DNA of 13,960 nt from Acidobacteriota bacterium (lineage in GTDB: Bacteria > Acidobacteriota > Aminicenantia > Aminicenantales > Aminicenantaceae): positions 1 to 13,960 of the forward strand of contig JAUWSR010000061.1 of assembly GCA_030609975.1 (NCBI GenBank), written 5' to 3'. The position numbers were made by a program, and so were the translations under genes. Numbering within the stretch: position 1 is the stretch's first letter; every line of letters starts with the position of its first letter. The notes beneath the pieces were generated by a model. The model was not told where the DNA came from, ran no database searches, and saw only the letters and a list, made by a program, of their open reading frames with translations. Of this stretch, positions 1 to 5,802 are shown piece after piece.

Positions 1-1
1 A

Positions 2-253
2 CTCTCGCAGAAACCGCTCGAAATAATAAAAGAATACCCGATAAAACACCGTGAATTCCGGATGACGTTGACGATAGATCCCTGCCATGGCAGGGAAGAT
101 GATTCACGAAATGGGCCAGGAGACAGATGAGAGCCTTAAAGACCCGATACGCCTGGAGTACCAAAGAACTTCAAAGGAGGGATGTCACCAGATGTTTACG
201 ATGGAAGATATAAACTGACAACCAGCGATGTCGGGATAATAATTATCTCTTGA
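2..253 (+). pseudogene. Decayed coding remnant, family unresolved
   Basis: No intact gene is present, but three overlapping open stretches look protein-like. Frame 2 reads from base 2 to a stop at 128-130 and includes EYPIKHREFRMTLTID. Frame 3 reads from 87 to a stop at 216-218 and includes MIHEMGQETDESLKDP and IRLEYQRTSKEG. Frame 2 reads again from 182 to a stop at 251-253 and includes DVYDGRYKLTTSDVG. Such frame hopping with plausible amino-acid composition suggests a gene that has taken several indels. The segment is followed at once by the multicopper oxidase remnant, so both could come from one copper-related gene or from two neighbouring ones. I could not match it to a family with confidence. 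It is also possible that the first 130 bases are the true 3' end of a gene that starts outside the window. Confidence 0.3.
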
Positions 254-276
254 GGGCGGTGTCGGCATCTCTATCA

Positions 277-550
277 GGACATTGCCATGCGCAGAGGCTG
301 TTCAATTTCGGTATTAATCGCTTATGGAGAACCGCTCGTTGTTATTGGCACTGATGGGGGACTCCTGGAGAAGCCCGTCACTCGTCAATATATAATGTTG
401 GGCCCCGGAGAGAGGATAGAGCTCTGGGCGGATTTCAGCAAGCGTCCGGTCGGATCAGAGTTTTCATTGATTAGTTTACCTTTTGAAACAGGGATGATGG
501 ATGGCGGAATGATGGGACGTGGGATGATGCGAAATTATCTGGTTGAATAG
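277..550 (+). pseudogene. Multicopper oxidase fragment, frameshifted and truncated
   Basis: An open stretch ending in TAG at 548-550 carries AYGEPLVVIGTDGGLLEKPV and then LGPGERIELWADFS, FSLISLPFETG and a Met-rich run (GMMDGGMMGRGMM). This is the signature of the second cupredoxin domain of periplasmic multicopper oxidases (CueO/CopA-oxidase type), where the IGTDGG...PGER...DFS block is conserved. Just upstream, the preceding homologous piece RLFNFGIN (295-318) lies in the other frame. Removing one base near 319 would join FNFGIN directly to AYGEPL, so a +1 frameshift is visible. Such oxidases are usually around 450-550 residues with four copper-site motifs (HxH, HCHxxxHxxM). None of those motifs is present here and there is no domain 3, so the gene is not functional as it stands. 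The ATG at 287 is not preceded by a ribosome binding site. In life such enzymes oxidise Cu(I) in the periplasm, which fits the copper island that follows. Confidence 0.7.
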
Positions 551-610
551 CAGTACGCCTGCCGAAAGACCAAAAATGCAGAAAAAATCCACCTGAAAAG
601 AAGAAAATGA

Positions 611-640
611 TTGACATGCCCTAGGGGGGTATGCTATATT
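611..640 (+). promoter_or_regulatory. Sigma70-type promoter of the csoR-copA operon
   Basis: A perfect -35 box TTGACA (611-616) is followed by an 18-nt spacer and the -10 box TATATT (635-640), a 5/6 match to consensus. Transcription would then begin near 646-648, at the Shine-Dalgarno sequence of csoR, giving a leader of only about 10 nt. The spacer is filled by a GC-rich inverted repeat that matches CsoR operators. Assigned from sequence alone. Confidence 0.75.
615..633 (+). promoter_or_regulatory. CsoR operator (imperfect GC-rich palindrome)
   Basis: CATGCCCTAGGGGGGTATG is a pseudo-palindrome with the TRCCC...GGGGTA arrangement known for CsoR sites, such as the B. subtilis copZA operator. 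It overlaps the last bases of the -35 box and fills the spacer up to the -10 box. Bound apo-CsoR should therefore exclude RNA polymerase, and Cu(I) binding should release it. The next gene encodes a CsoR, so autoregulation is expected. Confidence 0.75.
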
Positions 641-656
641 GAGCATGGAGGTGAAA

Positions 657-941
657 ATGAGTAATCAAATGACGACACATGAGGCGGAATTAGTACGGCT
701 TAGAAGAATTGAGGGTCAAATTCGAGGCGTTCAAAAGATGATTGAAGAGAAAAGATACTGTGTTGATATCTTGACCCAGATCTCTTCAATCGTTGGCGCG
801 ATAAAAAGCGTAGAGGAAAATATTTTGGAAAGACACCGTAAGGGATGCGTCCACCAATCCTTTACTAAAGGAAGCAAAGAGGACAAAGCCCGAAAAGTTG
901 ATGAGGTTATCGGTGTCCTGAAAAAATTCCGGAGATATTAG
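657..941 (+). CDS. csoR: Copper-sensing transcriptional repressor CsoR
   Basis: A 94-residue all-helical repressor of the CsoR/RcnR (DUF156) family. It binds its operator without metal and leaves it on Cu(I) binding, derepressing copper export genes. The Cu(I) ligand set is visible as C35 (RYCVDIL) and H60/C64 (ILERHRKGC). This matches the C-H-C pattern and spacing of the characterised Cu(I) CsoR proteins, rather than the extra N-terminal His of nickel/cobalt RcnR. Near the N-terminus, RLRRIEGQIRGVQKMIEE is the conserved DNA-contact and oligomerisation helix. I chose ATG 657 because GGAGGTG (647-653) sits 5 nt upstream. A TTG at 639 in the same frame would lie inside the -10 box and upstream of the predicted transcription start. 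The stop codon overlaps the ribosome binding site of the next gene, so the two are almost certainly cotranscribed. Confidence 0.93.
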   Translation: MSNQMTTHEAELVRLRRIEGQIRGVQKMIEEKRYCVDILTQISSIVGAIKSVEENILERHRKGCVHQSFTKGSKEDKARKVDEVIGVLKKFRRY

Positions 942-951
942 GAGTAAAAAG

Positions 952-1338
952 ATGAGCTATTACTTTAATAAAAAAATCCAGGGCTCGTTCGAAGATGTGC
1001 TTGAGAGGATTACATTATTGTTAAAAGAGAACGGATTTGGGATTCTGACCGAGATAGATGTGAAGGAGACTTTAAAGAAAAAACTCGATGTGGACTTTCA
1101 GAAATACATAATTCTGGGAACATGCAATCCGTCTTTTGCTTATAAGGCCCTGCAAGCTGAAGATAAAATTGGCACGATGCTTCCCTGCAATGTCATAGTG
1201 CAAGAGATCACTGATGGTGAAATCGAAGTGGCTGCGGTTGATCCGCTTGCATCGATGCAGGCCGTTGAAAATCCCGGTTTATACGATATAGCGATCCAGG
1301 TTCAAGACAAATTGCGCAGCATTGTGAACAACTTATAA
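952..1338 (+). CDS. DUF302 family protein
   Basis: A 128-residue soluble protein with no signal peptide or membrane segment, so probably cytosolic. It matches the DUF302 family: an N-terminal block about SFEDVLERITLLLKENGFGILTEIDV (given in two parts: residues 12-28 and 29-37), then ILGTCNPSFAYKAL, GTMLPCNVIVQE and a C-terminal helix QVQDKLRSIV. Length is usual for the family. No biochemical function is established. Two cysteines, C58 in GTCNP and C79 in LPCN, and Met76/Met101 are visible, but whether they bind metal is unknown. AGGAG (940-944) overlaps the csoR stop and lies 7 nt from the ATG, and copA follows after 23 bp, so it belongs to the CsoR-controlled operon. Its position between sensor and exporter suggests a role in cytosolic copper handling, an inference from context only. 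Confidence 0.85.
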   Translation: MSYYFNKKIQGSFEDVLERITLLLKENGFGILTEIDVKETLKKKLDVDFQKYIILGTCNPSFAYKALQAEDKIGTMLPCNVIVQEITDGEIEVAAVDPLASMQAVENPGLYDIAIQVQDKLRSIVNNL

Positions 1339-1361
1339 TTCGACATTTTTGGAGTACATAA

Positions 1362-3965
1362 ATGGCTAAAGACTTGGTGTGCGGCATGGATGTTAAGGAA
1401 GGCCGGGAAGCTGGCTCATCTTTATATAAAGGACAGAAATATCTCTTCTGTTCGGCTGGATGTAAAGAAAAATTTGATAGGGATCCCGATGAATATATTC
1501 AAGAACCGGAGAAGATGAACAAATCCACATTGGACAGAATCGACCTGCCGATAGTAGGCATGAGCTGTGCAAGTTGTGCCACCACAATACAGCGGGGGCT
1601 GGCGGACATGACGGGCGTGGAAAAGGCCAATGTGAACTTTGCTACCTCAAAGGCGACGTTGTTTTTTAAGCCAGATGAGGCTGGACCTGAGGATTTTATC
1701 ACTTCGATTAGAAAAAGTGGATATGAGGTCGGCACGGTATCTGTCGATCTCCCTATCGAGGGAATACAGTGTGCTTCTTGTGTTCAGAGGATTGAGCGTG
1801 CTCTGCTCCGGATTCGTGGCATTACCAAAGCTGTTGTCAATTTAGCCACTGGAAGGGCCAAGGTTGAATATCTGCCATCCGAGATCGGCCTTAATGAAAT
1901 TAAGCAGGCTATCAAGTCTACAGGATATAAGGTGCTGGAAATCCCTTCTTCTGAAGAAGGAGTGGATCCAGAAAAAACCGTGCGCGAACGGGAGTATAAT
2001 AAGCTTAAAAAGAAGTTCATTTTTGGGCTTGTTTTGGGTATTTTGATTTTTTTCGGGAGCTCTCGTCACTGGTTTCCCTGGATCCCTGAATTTTTAGGGA
2101 ATTTCTATGTCCTTTGGATTTTGGCCACACCTGTCCAGTTTTGGATCGGATGGCAATTTTACAAAGGAGCCTGGGGAGCTTTCAGACATCGCAGCGCCGA
2201 TATGAATACCCTTATCGTGGTGGGTACGTCGGCCGCCTATCTCTACAGCGTAAGCGCAACTCTTTTTCCCTCATTTTTCGAGTCAGGGGGAATAAGACCA
2301 ACCGTTTATTTTGATACTTCAGCCCTAATTATCGTTCTCATTTTATTTGGGAGACTACTCGAAGCAAGAGCTAAGGGACAGACATCGGATGCCATTAAAA
2401 AACTGATGGGATTGCAGCCGATTACAGCGCTTGTTTTAAGGGACGGACAGGAGAGAGATATTCCCGTGGAAGAAGTAGTGCTTGGAGATATCGTTATCGT
2501 CAAGCCCGGAGAAAGAATTCCCGTCGATGGGATCGTAAAGGAAGGGAGATCCTCGGTTGATGAATCCATGATCACCGGCGAGAGCATTCCTGTAAAAAAG
2601 GGACCAGGGACAGAGGTGATCGGCGCCACTATAAATAAATCAGGAAGCTTCAGATTCCAAGCGACAAAAGTGGGGAAAGACACCGCCCTGGCCCAGATAA
2701 TAAAACTTGTTCAGGATGCTCAAGGTTCGAAAGCCCCTATACAAAGACTGGCAGATGTCATTTCCGGTTACTTTGTTCCTATTGTCATTTCAATCGCGAT
2801 CGCTACCTTTGTTATCTGGTTCGTTTTCGGCCCCTCGCCCGCTTTAACTTTTTCGTTGCTGAATTTTGTAGCGGTCATGATCATTGCCTGTCCGTGTGCC
2901 CTGGGACTGGCTACCCCTACGGCAGTAATGGTGGGAACCGGAAAAGGCGCCGAGAACGGCATTTTAATAAAGGGGGGAGAGAGTTTAGAGACAGCCCATA
3001 AGCTTGACACCCTCGTCTTTGATAAAACCGGCACCCTGACCAAAGGAGAGCCAGAGGTAACAGATTTATTCACTACCAATGGTTTTTCAGAAACAGAGAT
3101 ATTGATGTATTCCGCCAGCGCGGAAAAAGTTTCTGAGCATCCCTTAGGTGAGGCTATTCTTAAGAGAGCGGAAGTTGAGCGGATCGAGCTGCAGAGTCCT
3201 GAGTTTTTTAAAGCGATCGAAGGACATGGTATTGAGGCGACGATTGGGGGGAAAGAAGTACTTCTCGGCAATCTGAAACTGATGCAAGATAGACACGTAC
3301 CCGTTGGAGATCTGGAATCGAAAGCGGAGAAACTGGCAAAGGATGCAAAAACTCCTATTTATGTGGCACTTGCAGGGAAAACAGCCGGATTGATGGGAGT
3401 GGCCGATACATTAAAAGAGAGTTCCATTCAGGCTGTACAAAAACTTAAACATATGGGCATTGAAGTAGTCATGCTTACGGGGGATAACAGGAATACAGCG
3501 GAAGCCATCGCAAGAAAGGCGGGCATCGATATTGTGCGTCCAGAGGTGCTTCCTGAGGATAAGGTGCATGAGATCAAGAAGCTTCAATCAGAGGGAAAAA
3601 GAGTGGCCATGGTTGGGGACGGGATAAATGATGCGCCTGCCCTTGCTCAAGCGGATATAGGGATCGCCATCGGATCAGGAACAGATATTGCGATGGAGGC
3701 ATCTGATATTACCTTGATTAAAGGTGATTTGAGGGGAGTTGTGTCTGCTATAGAATTGAGCAAAAAAACCATTAGAATCATAAAACAGAATCTCTTCTGG
3801 GCATTCTTTTACAACACCGCAGGTATACCCATCGCTGCTGGCATTCTTTATCCATTTTTTGGAGTGCTGCTAAACCCGATTGTTGCTTCGGCAGCAATGG
3901 CTTTTAGTTCTGTCTCGGTGGTTTCTAATTCTTTAAGACTAAGTCGTATAAAACTCAGATCATAG
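1362..3965 (+). CDS. copA: Copper-exporting P1B-type ATPase CopA with N-terminal YHS domain
   Basis: An 867-residue inner-membrane ATPase that pumps Cu(I) from cytosol to periplasm. Domains in order: a YHS domain (residues about 3-47; C7, C30, C34); two HMA domains with GMSCASC (C69, C72) and GIQCASC (C137, C140); the membrane helices; the actuator motif TGES (405-408); the transport motif CPC (510-512) in the sixth helix; the phosphorylation site DKTGT (D554); the nucleotide-domain SEHP motif (H593, P594); GDGINDAP (752-759); and the final helices with YN (817-818) and MAFSS (846-850). CPC together with YN and MxxSS is the signature of subgroup 1B-1, i.e. Cu(I)/Ag(I). The YHS domain ahead of the HMA pair is an addition to the standard layout and makes the protein longer than the usual roughly 800 residues. 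GGAG at 1351-1354 lies 7 nt from the ATG. The gene is third in the CsoR operon. Confidence 0.96.
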   Translation: MAKDLVCGMDVKEGREAGSSLYKGQKYLFCSAGCKEKFDRDPDEYIQEPEKMNKSTLDRIDLPIVGMSCASCATTIQRGLADMTGVEKANVNFATSKATLFFKPDEAGPEDFITSIRKSGYEVGTVSVDLPIEGIQCASCVQRIERALLRIRGITKAVVNLATGRAKVEYLPSEIGLNEIKQAIKSTGYKVLEIPSSEEGVDPEKTVREREYNKLKKKFIFGLVLGILIFFGSSRHWFPWIPEFLGNFYVLWILATPVQFWIGWQFYKGAWGAFRHRSADMNTLIVVGTSAAYLYSVSATLFPSFFESGGIRPTVYFDTSALIIVLILFGRLLEARAKGQTSDAIKKLMGLQPITALVLRDGQERDIPVEEVVLGDIVIVKPGERIPVDGIVKEGRSSVDESMITGESIPVKKGPGTEVIGATINKSGSFRFQATKVGKDTALAQIIKLVQDAQGSKAPIQRLADVISGYFVPIVISIAIATFVIWFVFGPSPALTFSLLNFVAVMIIACPCALGLATPTAVMVGTGKGAENGILIKGGESLETAHKLDTLVFDKTGTLTKGEPEVTDLFTTNGFSETEILMYSASAEKVSEHPLGEAILKRAEVERIELQSPEFFKAIEGHGIEATIGGKEVLLGNLKLMQDRHVPVGDLESKAEKLAKDAKTPIYVALAGKTAGLMGVADTLKESSIQAVQKLKHMGIEVVMLTGDNRNTAEAIARKAGIDIVRPEVLPEDKVHEIKKLQSEGKRVAMVGDGINDAPALAQADIGIAIGSGTDIAMEASDITLIKGDLRGVVSAIELSKKTIRIIKQNLFWAFFYNTAGIPIAAGILYPFFGVLLNPIVASAAMAFSSVSVVSNSLRLSRIKLRS

Positions 3966-3980
3966 TGCAGGAGCTGTGTT

Positions 3981-4355
3981 ATGTTGATGAAATTGATAGT
4001 CACAATCTCAGGCCTTATGCTAATAATATTGGTGAATTGGTACTTTTTATTTTCAAAAAGAAAGGCTTTTCAGGCTGAGACTAAAGAGATAGGACTTCAG
4101 GAAGTAAAAATTGTGGTCAAGGGAGGATACAGCCCAGATGTCATCGTGGTGAAGAAGGGGATCCCTGTCCGTCTTGATTTCTACAGAGAGGAAACAGCCG
4201 ATTGCTCAGATACGATTGTGTTTGGGGATTTTAACATCCGGAAACCTTTGCCTGCTTTTAAAACGACTGCTATTGAGTTTACTCCAGAGAAAAAAGGCGA
4301 ATATGTATTCACATGTGGAATGGGCATGATGAGAGGGAAACTTATTGTTCGATAA
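3981..4355 (+). CDS. Membrane-anchored cupredoxin-like copper protein
   Basis: A 124-residue protein with one N-terminal hydrophobic segment (residues about 4-24), probably an uncleaved anchor placing the rest in the periplasm. The body fits the cupredoxin-like family often found beside copA: VVKGGYSPDVIVVKKGIPVR, then TADCSDTIVFGDFNIRK and a C-terminal EYVFTCGMGMMRGKLIV. Candidate metal ligands are C75, C112, M114, M116 and M117. There is no histidine anywhere in the protein, so a classical type 1 blue copper site (2 His, Cys, Met) cannot form. A Cys/Met site would suit Cu(I) binding and transfer rather than electron transfer (inferred). The start follows AGGAG (3969-3973) at 7 nt, and only 15 bp separate it from the copA stop, so cotranscription with copA is likely. 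It may accept copper delivered by CopA and pass it to the Cus pump. Confidence 0.82.
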   Translation: MLMKLIVTISGLMLIILVNWYFLFSKRKAFQAETKEIGLQEVKIVVKGGYSPDVIVVKKGIPVRLDFYREETADCSDTIVFGDFNIRKPLPAFKTTAIEFTPEKKGEYVFTCGMGMMRGKLIVR

Positions 4356-4467
4356 TCCCAAGGATATGGAAAGAGCAATGATTTATGCTCGAGATATCAA
4401 GCGTCCTGTATGAGCTCGTGAATACTCTTTTCGGGCTAGTTAAGTAATTAAAATAAGGAAGATCAAA
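4356..4467 (+). other. 112-bp gap between the copA block and cusCBA
   Basis: This is the largest gap inside the island up to cusA. I see no CsoR-type GC-rich palindrome, no convincing promoter pair and no strong terminator. There is a small inverted repeat (GAGCA 4373-4377, TGCTC 4386-4390) without a following T-run. An A/T-rich stretch TTAAGTAATTAAAAT precedes the cusC ribosome binding site and could hold a weak -10 box. Read-through from the copA operon is the simplest reading. Confidence 0.4.
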
Positions 4468-5757
4468 ATGAAAAGGTATTTCAGTTATTTCACAATGGTT
4501 GCCGTATTTTTAGTATCCATTCCTGTTTTTTCTCAGGAAGTGGGACAACGGGCTGAAATTCTCTCCGATTTAATTCAAGAGGCTCTTGAGAATAATCCTG
4601 GGCTCGAAGCCGCTGTGCTGCGTGCGCAATCGGCAGAGAAAGTCATCTCCCAGGCTGGTGCCCTCCCCGATCCACAACTCAACTTAGGTTTACTCAACCT
4701 GCCCGTCAACAGTTTTGCCTTCGACCAGGAACCGATGACTGGAAAGTTGATTGGGATAATGCAGAAGTTCCCGTTTCCGGGAAAGCAAGGACTTGCCAAG
4801 GAGATGGCTGAATTCGAGGCGACAGCGGTCCAATATCAGCAAAAAGAAGTCCAGAACCAGATCGTTCAGATGGTCAAGAGTGCCTACTATAACCTTTATG
4901 CCATTGACCGCGCTTTAGAGACCGTCCAGAAAAATCAAGTTTTGATGGAACAATTTATCAGGATTGCCGAGACGAAATATTCAACCGGTACGGGGCTGCA
5001 ACAGGATGTTCTTCGCGCCCAGGTCGAATTCTCCAAGTTGGAAGACGATGTGATCATGTGGCAGCAAAAACGGCGTGCTGCGACCGCCCGCCTGAATGCG
5101 ATCTTGAACCGGTCGGTGGACAGCCCATTTGACAAAACCGCGAGAGATCTGGTTTTACCCGGGAGCCAGGTATTGGATTCTCCCACTGTAGCCATAGAAC
5201 AGCAAAGACCTCTTTTGTTAGCCTGGAAGGAGAGAATCCAGAAAGCTGAATCATCCGTCAAGCTTGCCCGCCGTGACTATTGGCCCAATTTTACAGTGGG
5301 TGCCAGTTATCGTCAGAGAGACAATCTGAGTAACGGTGCAGTCATGCATGACTTCTTTTCTGCCACATTATCAATCAATATCCCGCTATTTTTTAAACGC
5401 AAGCAAGGAGCCAAGGTGGCGGAAAAGGAGCTGGCTTTCTCAGCCCTCAATTCACAGTACAAAAATGTATACATCGGTGTTTTGTCGAACCTGGAAAGTA
5501 CTGAAGCTGAAATGGAGCGCAACCGAAAACGAGTCGAGCTCTACAAAGGGGGGATTCTGATACAGGCCCAGCAATCTCTTGAGTCGGCTCAGGCAGGGTA
5601 TCAAGTCGGGAAAGTGGATTTTCTGACACTGATCAGTAACTGGATGATGCTTCAGAATTATGAGACGCAGTATTTCTTTGCCATGTCTGAGTTTCACAAG
5701 GCTCTGGCCAACTACGAACGGATTATGGGTGGAGGGCTGACGAATGATTCAAAATAA
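4468..5757 (+). CDS. cusC: Outer-membrane efflux protein of the Cus/Czc type (TolC family)
   Basis: A 429-residue outer-membrane factor, the exit duct of the tripartite pump encoded with the next two genes. It has a signal peptide (MKRYFSYFTMVAVFLVSIPVFS, quoted from residues 1-20 plus FS) ending near residue 22, and two repeats of the OEP fold. These repeats consist of long helices rich in Ala, Gln and Glu (residues about 33-210 and 240-425). The motifs GALPDPQLNLGLLNLPV, MQKFPFPGKQGLAKEMA and the late ESAQAGYQVGKVDFLTLI are typical of CzcC/CusC-like members. E. coli CusC is a lipoprotein, but here no cysteine is found near the cleavage site, so it would be a non-lipidated form. AAGGAAG precedes ATG 4468 at a suitable distance. 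The assignment to copper rests mainly on the adjoining cusB and cusA. Confidence 0.88.
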   Translation: MKRYFSYFTMVAVFLVSIPVFSQEVGQRAEILSDLIQEALENNPGLEAAVLRAQSAEKVISQAGALPDPQLNLGLLNLPVNSFAFDQEPMTGKLIGIMQKFPFPGKQGLAKEMAEFEATAVQYQQKEVQNQIVQMVKSAYYNLYAIDRALETVQKNQVLMEQFIRIAETKYSTGTGLQQDVLRAQVEFSKLEDDVIMWQQKRRAATARLNAILNRSVDSPFDKTARDLVLPGSQVLDSPTVAIEQQRPLLLAWKERIQKAESSVKLARRDYWPNFTVGASYRQRDNLSNGAVMHDFFSATLSINIPLFFKRKQGAKVAEKELAFSALNSQYKNVYIGVLSNLESTEAEMERNRKRVELYKGGILIQAQQSLESAQAGYQVGKVDFLTLISNWMMLQNYETQYFFAMSEFHKALANYERIMGGGLTNDSK

Positions 5758-5802
5758 GCTTACTCATGCCAGGAATACAGATTCCATGTTTAGGAGAAAA
5801 CA

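Noticed and set aside
1..550. Insertion sequence or integration scar as cause of the decayed region
   Set aside because: No terminal inverted repeats, target duplication or transposase fragments are visible; simple indel decay explains it.
639..656. TTG start at 639 adding six codons to csoR
   Set aside because: It overlaps the -10 box and lies before the predicted transcription start; ATG 657 has a well-spaced GGAGG.
2768..3271. Minus-strand open frame of 167 codons
   Set aside because: It is antisense to the CPC, DKTGT and SEHP region of copA; its composition reflects the complementary strand and it has no ribosome binding site.
4373..4390. GAGCA ... TGCTC hairpin in the gap before cusC
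   Set aside because: Five base pairs with an 8-nt loop and no following T-run; too weak for a terminator and not a CsoR-type site.
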